From positions 31,834,241 through 31,898,240 of the forward strand of contig NC_083565.1 of the NCBI RefSeq assembly GCF_019925205.1: a DNA stretch of 64,000 nt. Reading direction: 5' to 3'. A program made the translations under genes and the position numbers. The stretch's first letter is position 1. Every line of letters begins with the position of its first letter. The DNA is from Metopolophium dirhodum. Its lineage: Eukaryota; Arthropoda; Insecta; Hemiptera; Aphididae. The notes beneath the pieces were generated by a model. The model made no database searches, was not told where the DNA came from, and saw nothing but the letters and a program-made list of their open reading frames with translations. Positions 48,650 through 60,900 of the stretch are shown in pieces.

Positions 48650-50225
48650 ATTCTACTGGAGAACGACGTACAATATAGCAGCCATAACCACCAAATTGGT
48701 ACATCTGTTTTACAAAATGTATCTAATTTTTATATGGTAAAATAATTTTCATTAGACTATATATGCATAGATTGTGTTTAGGCATAGTCGAAATGAATTC
48801 AAGTGTGGATTAGTAAAGGTCCTTTAAATGTTAGGCTCTGTAGTGAGTACACAAATTAAAGAAATATCTACTAATTAATATTATACTAATGCTGGGTTGC
48901 GTGAAAAATGTATTAATTAAATGGTTCAATACAATTTAATGAGCCACTAAATCATTTTTAAGGAAACATTTATTGCTCACTATTGGTTCGTTAATATTTA
49001 ATGAACCCGGCATACGTTCTTTTTATGAGTTATATAACGATTGATTTCTCCTCTGGAGAACTTGATCAAATACATAAATCCAATAAAGCTGTACAGAATT
49101 TCGAAAATTTTTGCTATATGCTAGAGGAACCACTATTCCAATTTTCATTTTTCAGGTTTGTATACGTTTTGTAGTTTTTGCGATGTAGCGATGAATGAGT
49201 TAGCGAAAGAGTGAGTAGTATTTTAATTTTATATGCATATATTATATAGATTATACGCTTTGTATACACATGTACTGTTAATTATTATAGGTTTCTATCA
49301 TCAATTTTTAACTATGATGATGGAACCCACACTATGTGACCGGCTCCACGTGGAGCAATCACTTTTCATGACCTGCACCCAATGATATTTGTATAACGGG
49401 AGCCATTTAGAAATTGACCTTTTTGAAAAAACGGAAGCAAAACTGGCTATGGCAACAAAAAAAAAAATGATACATCGGCGGCGTATAACAACGGTGTATT
49501 ATGTACGATTGAAATAATATTACAAACAAGCAATTCGATTAATGCGGCGGAGCTAAGTATAGGAACCTACACACGACAGCCACCGCCGTCGCCGTAGCTT
49601 ATAGGCGAGGGTTGTTTGGTGCGGCGAGTACAATATATTGTTATGCATACAATATATTGTATTATACACACGCGTACGCGCACACAATGAAAACATCGTC
49701 CCCCGGAGAGTACAATAATATAATATAATATATTATAACAACGGGAAAGTCTTTTTTTTGCCTAAACCCGCCGTACAATTATACTTATTGCACTAATAGT
49801 GTAACGTGCTGTAACGTGGTCGGAAGAACAACCAGTTAAATATAAAATACCTAGGGAGAGTTGTAGGACTCAATAGATATAATTACCGTAGGCAGAGGTA
49901 AATGTATAGATATCAGAATCTTAGATGTATTTAAATAACTAGGATTCAATATCAGTTATTAATAATATTTTTATTGTATACTGCACTTACAAATAATTAT
50001 ACTCCAAACTTGGAAATTGCATTCTATATAATATAATATGACTGCATCGTCATCATATGGAGTCCGGTTGTAGTAGCTGTGTATTGAGGTCTAATGTGCC
50101 TTTTTTAATTTATTTAATATTTAAATAATTTTCTTGTCTGAAGGGTTAATTTGACAAAAATTATTAATAACCTAATGAAAAAAAATATATAAATAGGAAT
50201 ATTAGATTTACCTACACCTTAGTTT
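48650..50225 (+). repeat. Left arm of a complex inverted duplication
   Basis: The reverse complement recurs at about 53370-54770, and a shorter part again at 54925-55430. Landmarks are TGGAACCCACACTATGTGAC, the palindrome GCTCCACGTGGAGC, GCGGCGAGTACAATATATTG and CACGCGTACGCGCACACAAT. No intact gene was found in any copy. Confidence 0.75.
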
Positions 50226-50232
50226 TATTTTT

Positions 50233-51475
50233 TGTTTGGTGCGGCGAGTACAATATATTGTTATGCATACAATACATTGTATTATACACACGCGTACGCG
50301 CACACAATGAAAACATCGTCCCCCGGAGAGTATAATAATATAATATAATATATTATAACAACGGGAAAGTCTTTTTTTGCCTAAACCCGCCGTACAATTA
50401 TACTTTTTGCACTAATCGTGGGTCTAGAATGAAAAGGTTCTAAATCGTTTTTATGAAATTGTCCAGGACAGCCATTTTAGGTTTGAGTTCAAATGTTTTA
50501 CTCCTTGAACGACATTTTTTAAAAATTTAAGTTCTAAAGCATGCAGAAACTCGTATAGTTTACAACATAATAATAATAATTTGGTGTATTGGTTGATATA
50601 CAAATTAATAAAATACAAATTATAAAATGTTTAGTATGAAAACGTTCTATAATATTAGAATATTTAGAACCTTTTCATCCTGAAATAAAAAAAAATATAT
50701 TTAACTAAAACTTTTTCATTCTTATTTATTATTTTTATTATTGTTAGCCGAAACCTCTTCAGAATAATGCTTTCTCATTGCTACCAATCTTCTATCGCGA
50801 AACAATGTAATAATTATGAAACATCAAAATCTATATCTCGATCGTAAAATTCTGTTGAATATGAATAAATGTAATAATTACTAGGCTTATTATTGGTAGC
50901 GATTAATTTAATTAGAACCTTTTCATACTAACGTATTCTTAATAATTTGGTTCCATTAACCGAGCGTTTTCAATTTGATGAAATTGTGTTTATAATTAAA
51001 TTTTTGGCGATTTAGAACCTTTTACTTTTAATAAAATTGTCAATAATGATCGTATAATCATAAATGTTAGCTTAAAAGACGCACCTCTGCATTCTAAAAC
51101 CATTTTAGTTAAAAAGTGACTTTTGGAAAAAATGCGATACACGACCTTTTCATTCTAGACCCACGTAATAGTGTAACGTGCTGTAACGTGGTCGAAAGAA
51201 CGACCAGTTAAATATAAAATATCTAGGGAGAGTTGTAGGACTCAATAGATATAATTACCGTAGTCAGAGGTAGATGTATAGATATCAGAATCTTAAATGT
51301 ATTTAAATAACTAGGATTCAATATCAGTTATTAATAATATTTTTATTGTATACTGCACTTACAAATAATTATACTCCAAACTTGGAAATTGCATTCTATA
51401 TATAATATGACTGCATCGTCATCATATGGAGCCCGGTGGTAGTAGTGTATTGAGGTCTAAGGTGCACATTGAACT
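50233..51475 (+). repeat. Direct partial duplicate of the arm, split by a TIR element
   Basis: 50233-50416 and 51166-51475 together repeat 49616-50097 (GGTGCGGCGAGTACAATATA ... GAGTTGTAGGACTCAATAGA) with only a few differences. The 749-bp element at 50417-51165 separates the two halves. Confidence 0.8.
50417..51165. mobile_element. TIR element with 21-bp perfect inverted ends (749 bp)
   Basis: The ends are CGTGGGTCTAGAATGAAAAG and its exact reverse complement. The target duplication is TAAT (50413-50416 and 51166-51169), as judged against the empty site at about 49786-49805 (GCACTAATAGTGTAACG). The interior repeats the motif TTAGAACCTTTTCAT in both orientations at least five times. There is no coding region. 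A 4-bp duplication excludes typical hAT and Tc1/mariner; the superfamily is unclear. Confidence 0.82.
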
Positions 51476-53369
51476 AATTTACTTATACATGGTGTAAGTA
51501 AGGCCATTGGCCTTACAAATTATGAGTGTATGTTAATATTAATAATTAATGTATCTGTCAGCAGTTAATCCTACGTAAAAAGTAGAGTTTGAATTATATT
51601 CATAGGTAACATGTAACATATTTATAATTATAATTATTAGAGTGCCTAAATATATATATTGCAGTAGGTGTATATTTATTTATTTGTTAACATTTTTGTA
51701 TCATATAATTCATATAAACCAAGATAGAGGTGTTTTAAATAGACTTTACATTACTTATATAAGAGTAGATACTAGATGCATAGCTTTACAATAGGTTCAT
51801 AATTTAAAATTATGACCTAATATGAAAATAAATAAATAAATAATTTTAATAAAAATTCAATAAAATATATAATTAGTTTAAACTTATAGTTTGTGTCTAG
51901 ATTCAACCATTTTTATAAGTTTAAGTTTCGAAAAAATCATAAGGTAGATAACATAATATGTACATTGTACAGTAACCAGCGCAGTCGGTATAATATAATG
52001 TATATCTATTTTTTTTTCATAACAGGATATTTGTGTGGAATCGATAAATACATATTATAAATATATTATATTCTCGGGAACCCATCAACAATGCAACAGG
52101 GACTTGGTGAAGAGAACACCAAAAATATATACAACTTTTTCAAAAACATAGGCTTAGCAAAACTAATTTAGAAAAATTATTAATAATTAAATAATTAAAT
52201 GTACATATATCCTACAAACTCCCTCTATTGTTAAACATAATGTATCCCCATAGTTGTAAGACCAATACTCAATTGATAATATTTTGTAATTTTTACAGGC
52301 TAATAACCTCAGGAGTTGAAGCCTTATTGAAGCCTTATTTAAATAATAAAAAAAAAATATATATTATACAATGATAAATTGATAGGGTATTCTCATAACT
52401 ACAAAATACATTGCGTATAATCTAACCTCAAAAATAATGTGATTTGATTTTTTTTCACTCAGGTTTTTACAAGTTTTTTTAGTTTTTACAATATTATTTT
52501 AGTTTGATCAGTCTACAATATTGTTAAATGGGGTAGCGTAGGTTATAGGAGTATACTGGTTGTTCACAGTTTTCAAGTCTAGGATGTAATCTGAATGTAG
52601 ACCATGAAGTTCTTTAGGATAAGATAAATCAACCTCTAATATATATCCTTTAGGTGATTATTATAACATTTAATTTCATGAAAAATATTTTGGGGAATAT
52701 TGCAATTCAATTTTGTGATCTTTTTATGATAATTAAATGGTGTGCGCCAGGAATGGTATATATATACTACGCACATGTATACTATATTATGAATATGAAG
52801 CCATAAATGTAGGAATACTACTATATATATATTATATATTAATAAATCCTCTATTATATAATATTCTTCTTTCTTTGTTATTTAGAATCAATAATTAATT
52901 TTTTTTTATAAATGATTTTTAACTTAAAATTCTTGAAAATTTAATACAAGGTTCCACATAAATTATAGCAATTTAAAAATTTAGAAAATACAAAGGCACG
53001 TGTGTATATATATGTTTAAAGTTCAAATATATTGAAATGTGAAAATTTGCAAGTATTTTTGTAGACAAAAATTCATAAAATTTTTAATATCCATAGTTAA
53101 GGTTTGAAATTATTGCAATACAAGAATATTGGTTCTATGTAAGTTGAGAATAAATTATTTATAAAGAAACTTCAAACAATATTATTTTTATATTATTTAC
53201 GATTGTTTAAAGAGTAAATTTGTATAAGACTCATCAAAATGATCAATATAAATGTAATAATATAAAATATCTTAACCTGGCAGTCTCCAGAAATATTTTG
53301 AATATTTTTCCAAAAGTTTTAAATGCTTATTTTGTTAATTTTAAATAAAACTAAGTCGAGTAGGTGTAG
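51476..53369. other. Spacer between the inverted arms, no gene recognised
   Basis: AT-rich with TATA-rich microsatellite-like stretches (52800-52860). I found no exon with coding bias and no paired element ends. Confidence 0.5.
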
Positions 53370-54770
53370 GTTAATCTAATATTCCTATTTATATATTTTT
53401 TTTCATTAGGTTATTAATTATTATTGTCAAATTAACCCTTCAGACAAGAAAATTATTTAAATATTATATAAATTAAAAAAGGCACATTAGACCTCAATAC
53501 ACTACTACCACCGGACTCCATATGATGACGATGCAGTCATATTATACATATATAGAATGCAATTTCCAAGTTTGGAGTATAATTATTTGTAAGTGCAGTA
53601 TACAATAAAAATATTATTAATAACTGATATTGAATCCTAGTTATTTGAATACATCTAAGATTCTGATATCTATACATCTACCTCTGACTACAATAATTAT
53701 ATCTATCGAGTCCTACAACTCTCCCTAGGTATTTTATATTTAACTGGTCGTTCTTCCGACCACGTTACAGCACGTTACACTATTAGTGCAATAAGTATAA
53801 TTGTACGGTGGGTTTAGGCAAAAAAAAAAGACTTTCCCGTTGTTATAATATATTATATTATATTATTATACTCTCCGGGGGACGATGTTTTCATTGTGTG
53901 CGCGTACGCGTGTGTATAATACAATATATTGTGTGCATAACAATATATTGTACTCGCCGCACCAAACGGCCCTCGCCCATAAGCTACGCCGACGGCGGTG
54001 GCTGTCGTGTGTAGGTTCCTATACTTAGCTCCGCCGCATTAATCGAATTGCTTGTTTGTAATATTATTTCAATCGTACATAATACACCGTTATTATACGC
54101 CGCCGATGTATCATTTTTTTTTTTTTGTTGCCATAGCCAGTTTTGCTTCCGTTTTTTCAAAAAGGTCAATTTCTAAATGGCTCCCGTTATACAAATATCA
54201 TTGGGTGCAGGTCATGAAAAGTGATTGCTCCACGTGGAGCCGGTCACATAGTGTGGGTTCCATCATCATAGTTAAAAAATGAAAATTAACTTAACATTTT
54301 AGCACTGCAAGCTTGTTTTATCCTATTGTTATGTATTTTTTTTCGTAACCACTATAACAATAAATTATGATATTATACCTATAATAATTAACAATATATG
54401 TGTATACAAAATGTATAATCTATATTATATATGCATATAAAATTAAAATACTACTCACTCTTTCGCTAACTCATTCATCGCTACATCGCAAAAACTACAA
54501 AACGTATACAAACCTGAAAAATGAAAATTGGAATAGTGGTTCCTCTAGTTTATAGCAAAAATTTTCGAAATTCTGTACAGCTTTAATGGATTTATGTATT
54601 TTATCAAGTTCTCCAGAGGAGAAATCAATCGTTATATAACTCATAAAAGGACTTATGCCGGGTTCATTAAATATTTAACGAACCAATAGTGAGCAATAAA
54701 TGTTCCCTTAAAAATGATTTAGTGGCTCATTAAATTGTATTGAACCATTTTATTAATACATTTACGATAA
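53370..54770 (-). repeat. Right arm of the complex inverted duplication
   Basis: The reverse complement of 48650-50225 including the CACGTG palindrome at about 54229-54243. The GC-rich patch around 53940-54040 creates several overlapping short open frames on both strands, which I regard as non-coding. Confidence 0.75.
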
Positions 54771-55640
54771 TTATATCTATTGAGTCATACAACTCTCCCC
54801 AGATATTTTATATTTAACTGGTCGTTCTTTGGACCACGTTACAGCGCGTTACACTATTAGTGTAATAAGTATAATTGTACGGCGGGTTAAGGCAAACAAA
54901 GACTTTTCCGTTTTCCAACAAATTAGAAAATGAAGATAAGTACATCAGTACCAACAAAAAAATGATTAAGTCTAATGAAAATTATTTTACCATATAAAAA
55001 TTAGATACATTTTTTAAAACAGATGTACCAATGTGGTGGTTATAATAATTAACAATACATGTGTATACAAAGCGTATAATCTATATTATAATATATGCAT
55101 ATAAAATTAATATACTACTCACTCTTTCGCTAACTCATTCATCGCTACATCGCAAAAACTACAAAACGTATACAAACCTGAAAAATGAAAATTGGAATAG
55201 TGGTTCCTCTAGCATATAGCAAAAATTTTCGAAATTCTGTACAGCTTTATTGGATTTATGTATTTGATCAAGTTCTCCAGAGGAGAAATCAATCGTTATA
55301 TAACTCATAAAAGGACTTATGCCGGGTTCATTAAGTATTTAACGAACCAATAGTGAGCAATAAATGTTCCCTTAAAAATGATTTAGTGGCCCATTAAATT
55401 GTATTGAACCATTTAATTAATACATTTACGGTAATTATATCTATTGAGTCCTACAACTCTCCCTAGATATTTTATATTTAACTGGTCGTTCTTCGGACCA
55501 CGTTACAGCGCGTTACACTATTAGTGTAATAAGTATAATTATTGTACGGCGGGTTTAGGCAAACAAAGACTTTCCCGTTTTCCAACAAATTAGAAAATGA
55601 AGATAAGTACATCAGTACCAACAAAAAAGTGATTATTAAC
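54440..55640. repeat. Tandem duplicate at the edge of the right arm
   Basis: About 54360-54930 and 55030-55600 repeat each other in the same orientation (CACTCTTTCGCTAACTCATT, TTCTCCAGAGGAGAAATCAA, CGTTACAGCGCGTTACACTA). The identity is high. No gene was found. Confidence 0.75.
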
Positions 55641-57943
55641 ATGTATTACGTAAGACGAGAATATTTTATTGTACAATGACAAATGTAAGTATACTAAAAT
55701 ATGGTTATATCACCGAACTACGGATTATAAAAATTAACAATATACCATATAAATATTTAACTATTACAGCTAAATGGTGCATTTGATAGTTTAATACACT
55801 TCGTATTCTGCCTGCTTATGTTATTTTGAATTTATTGATGTGAACAAAAAGTTAAACATTTAAACTTATTACTTGTGGTATAAAAGAGTTTATGTGCAAA
55901 GTGACATAGAATCAGCAATAGTAAATTTAAATAAAACTGATATCTATAAATTACCTACTTAATATCTAAAAAGGCACTTCTATTTACACTACTCCTAGCC
56001 CATTCGGGTAAATCACAAAAAACCGTGGCAGGAATTGAGCATAAACGAAGGGCCTAATAGCCGATTTCACATTTATAATAATGCCTAATTACGAGCCTCA
56101 TTACCAGGAAGGTATGCAGATTTAGTATGTAACATATTTTATAACTTTGTACAATATCGAATCAATATACAATTTTAACAATAACTTATAACATGTAAAA
56201 TATGAATTAAAACAAAATAACATACAAATACAAATTTCAACATTATTTTTGGTAGACTTCCAAGATATATTTAGACAATCATTTCGTACCATTTGAAGAA
56301 ACGTTTAATTGCATTAACAAAATGTCCGTTTATTGAATAAATTGTTGTCATAAGCAAATCTAAATAGCAGTCATCACAGAGCAGAAAAATTCAAATTTTC
56401 GTCAATCTTTATACAATATTTTGGCCGGGTTTTTATGAAAATATCCCACTGTGCACTGCAGCTCCGCATAAGCCTTCAAAACAGCAAATTTAGATTTGTA
56501 TATTCTAATTTTCTTTGGTCTTACGTATCTAGGGTTGTAATGATATTCAAATTATTACACCACAAAGCCACACTATATAATATAATCATTATAATACTAT
56601 TAATTATGTTATTCTTAAAGTTTAATACAATAACTGTACCGTGTACCTTAGTATAATCAAAAAATATGCATAGCACTTAAGATAGGTTCATATATTATAT
56701 TAAATAATATGACAAAATGTGCGTTAACAATAACACATTTTGTATCTATGTACCTTTTCAAATAAACAACAAGTCCTAAAAGTCAATAATATAATTAACA
56801 CCCAATTTCGATACCACAATCAGTCTGCTCTGTCTGTTCCCAGCCTGTCTCGCACAGTACACTATGATCAAAGCTAGTTACAAATACTAAACCTTAACTT
56901 CACTACGTTTACCGTTACTATACTTATTGCGAGATATTTAATTAAAACGGTTTTATTCGAATTAAAAAGTGTTTTAAAATCATTTAACATATATTATTCA
57001 ATAATTTACTGACTGTTTATGGAAGTTTTACTATACCATTGAATTCTAAACATTGTGAGAATTCAAAAAACATCATACGTATATTGTATATGACTAGCAA
57101 AACCTAAATGATAATATATTATTCAAAACATAACTAGGTATGCATTACCTACCTATTTTATTAGTTAATAAATTATAATATTACAATTTTAAACTACAAT
57201 AATAGACAGAAATACAAAACATAAATATTATAATATAGTGGTAAGATAATCAACGATGTTTTAAATAAACAACTTTATTACAGTATATTATAATATTAAG
57301 GAGATGTATAGGTAAAAAAAATGCCTAAATAATAATATGTGTTGGATAGTTATTATAATATCAATATAATAACATAATATAACAAAATAAAAATAATCAA
57401 ACAACAGCTATGGATATGGCGTAGTGAACAATATTAAATATCTATCATTTATTCAATGATACACGGTAGCTGTTTGTGGACAACAAGTGCGATGATTAGA
57501 AAGTTTAGAAAGTTTTAAGCAGTTTATTTAAATTATTTTTCCAAATGTTTATGGGGCATGGAACCCAGCTAAGTCGGGGCTCGGGATTCGATCGCATCCC
57601 GGTATCAATTACCAGTCTGAAACTGCATGGACGTAATTTATACATAATATTGAGATTTTCATAACAATAATAATTTGTGAATGCAGTTCGATAAAAAAAC
57701 AAAGATTTTATAAATTAAGCGATAATATCGTTTGTTATAATAATATATTATCTGGTTTAATTGTTTAAACATCAAAACGTAACATGATATAAATTATACA
57801 TGACTACGGCTTACATATAAACAAAGTGCTCATAACATTTTTTTGAACGTTGAACCTACATTTTGTTGAACCTTCGCTGAAAAATATATTGCTTAAAAGA
57901 ATTTTCGTACGGAATATCGTTTGCTTGCATCAATTTAGCTGCA
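55640..57943. other. Intergenic region and 5' flank of the EGF-like gene
   Basis: No exon is convincing. A patch near 57545-57630 (GGAACCCAGCTAAGTCGGGG, then GGATTCGATCGCATCCCGG) has a tRNA B-box flavour and may be a SINE remnant. An in-frame stop at 57878-57880 precedes the proposed start of the next gene. Confidence 0.4.
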
Positions 57944-60900
57944 ATGTCATTCTTTTCATCAAGACGGACAAACCCAACCACCAATAAACGTGATCCGAGA
58001 AATATGGAAGTCTTGGAGGTAAACAAAATATAATACATATCATGTAGGTTAATATTATAATAATGAAATAGCTCGGCGTATCTTACCTACTTAGCGTAGC
58101 CAAGTTAGAGGCAAACTGCAGGTAGAACGGATACGAGGGTGATTAAATTTCTTTAAATCTGTATTATAATATATTATGATTCAGTATTAAATAAAAAAAT
58201 TATTTAGTTTTTGTTCAAATAGTACTCTCCTTATTTTATAATTTGTAAGTTGTAAGTTGTAATACAAACTAAGTAGTACATATAATATTATAAAAGTACT
58301 TATTTATATTAATAGGACGGAACTGATGAGCTTTTCTATGCAGAAACTAGTAATTCTACTTGGAATGAAAGCCTGAATAAAACGACACAAACGAAATCAA
58401 TAAAAGGTTGCACATAATTAAATTATATTGTTGAGTATTATTTTTTAAATATTTCATATAATTCCATTCTCTCTAGAACCGTCTATGGACGCTGTAGATA
58501 AAAAGGCATTCAAAGATATACAAGTATGAAACGAATAACGACTTAAACAATCGAATAATGTCGCGGTACTGATAAACGGTTTTGATTTGATTTTCAGCAT
58601 AGTTTCAAAGTATGTGAAATGAATTGCCTGGCATTAAAACATCACGTGGCGGACGCCATATACACCTTACAACAAACAGTCGACGAGCAGCGCCTATCTT
58701 TCAACAGCTTGAGATTGGAAGTATCTCACGTTAAAAAAGACTTAAACCATTTGATAGAAAGCGTCGACCAGATGAAAAACGCAGAGACGACGTCCGCAGA
58801 AAGTAATATTATATAATACTCGTATATCGACCCGACTATACCCATGACAGTGTAACACACAAGTCGTTTCCGTTCGTTTAGGAAACACAGAAAACTCGGA
58901 GGAAAAAACAGACAGCTGCAAGTTTCGCAGACTGAAAATGCGGGTCTCAATTCTCGAAAGTAAAATATAGAAAAATATCGGTCGATAGACAATAAATTAC
59001 TAATGCCGTGTGCCCGTGTAGGAGACGTGACAAAAAACTCATCAGAAATCGTTGGAATGAACAACACGATGATGTTACGGAGCTTGGTCTCGGGCGCGAC
59101 GGCCGCCGCCGCTGCTGTGACGTCGGCAGGGGTAAACACGCCGAATGCGTTATGCCACCCACCTACCGCGCCGACGTCCGGCTTTGCACCAGGTTCAGGG
59201 CCGCCACCGGCACTTCCGGTCCCGAGGCCACCGCCCTCTCCTCCTGCGGTAACCTCTGCATATTTCGGGCCACCTCCGCCGATGACCACCGGCACGGCGG
59301 TGTTCCGCAGTAACCCCGTGCAGAAGCCGCGCACTCCCGAGGTGGCCGGAGCTCGGGAAGCCATGAGGAAAGCGGTGAAAAACTTCCGCCGCCGTATACC
59401 CAAAATTGAGGATTTTTTCGGAGATGGTATTTTGCGCCAATTTAGTTACTTATAATTTGCACCACCAATAGGTACATATAGGCGCGTACGTAGTTTGCGC
59501 CAAAATACAAAAATCAAACATGTACTTTGCGCCACCTCTAAATGTTTATTTTGGTAATTTGCGCCACGACGGAAGATGAAATGGAATATGTAATCTGCGA
59601 CACACTTTCAATTTGAATTGTTAGAATTTACCAGCAGGTAAATTTACTGCCATCGCATCGAAAATACGATAATACCAATGCGTGCTGGGTATAATATAAT
59701 TGTTGTGTTCTTCTATAATAATATAAGTAGAGGAGAGATCGAATACGTCTAATCTAATAAAAATTATCAATTGTCAAAATATCGAACAATTCGTTTAGCC
59801 TGGGCATAAACGAATTAAAAAGTTATAGTTATAAGTTAAAAGTTAAATTTAAATTTGATCACAAATGTACAATCATTAAGAACATAATATCATTAAATAT
59901 TTTCGCCATAAATAAGTTATTTCTTAATTAAAATCAATTACGTTATGCTCATATATTGGTTTTTTCCTGTGTCCAACAATATTTATGATTTTTATTATTT
60001 TAAGCCATATTAATGGGTATTTATAAATATATTTAAAAAATAATAATAATAATACTTAACTTAAGTTAATAAGTTAATTGAAAATGTTCATATAACTTTT
60101 AACTTAAATGAGTTAAAAAAAAATTAGATTAACTCTGTTAACTTTAAATTTTTTTAAATGTTTACTATCAATTAAACTTAACTCAGTAAAAATTATCACG
60201 AACTTGCCCAGGCTTGAGTATATTATGATATTTACAGTAGTCAAATATTAATCGCAAAAATATTAAAAATATATTTATTTAATATACAAAGAGTACCGTA
60301 TACTTATATACATTTATTTATAATTATTATATTATAACTGATTTTCTATTAAAATTAACTTGATTATTTAGTGGCGCAAATTACAATTTATGTAGGTAAA
60401 CGATGACGGCGATTACTTAATGGCCTTTTATTAAGTTTTGTGTGACGCAAACTACAACCTTAAAAAGTGGCGCAAATTACCAAAATTAATTTTTAGATGT
60501 GGCGCAAATTACATAAATATTTTTTTGGCGAGGTTGTTTTGGCGCAAATTACATACGCCCGAGATTTTGAGGTCCGTCGTCCTCAAATCTGTAGCACGGC
60601 GGACTTGAGGATCACTTCCGTTATCTGTATAATATGCGGTAGGTAGACCTTTCCGTCCGGCCTTACTAATGTATTAGTTATGTTCAGTTGAACCATGTAA
60701 TAATTTTTATTCCATTTGTATTAATTGTATTTGTGTGCATAAAATAAACTCGTTTACTAAAAAACCTGCTGGCGTATTAATTGTTTTATAAAGGCTTTTA
60801 TGTAGGCTGTCAAATTACCCTTACGATATTGTTACGAGTTATTGAAGTCTCACTATAAGACTGTAATCATTTTTTAAGTCCTGAAAAACTAAATGCATAA

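Noticed and set aside
53808..54282. Several short open frames on both strands
   Set aside because: They sit in a GC-rich patch of the inverted duplication and are not preserved in the sister arm.
57545..57640. tRNA-like patch with GGATTCGATC
   Set aside because: No cloverleaf can be drawn and no A box in the right place; at most a SINE remnant.
57856..58038. Minus-strand open frame of 60 aa
   Set aside because: It lies opposite the proposed first exon and 5' UTR of the EGF-like gene, whose phase and upstream stop fit better.
58726..59403. Long open frame (225 aa) on the minus strand
   Set aside because: It is the antisense of GC-rich exons 4-6 of the EGF-like gene; Gly-rich composition mirrors the Pro-rich sense strand.
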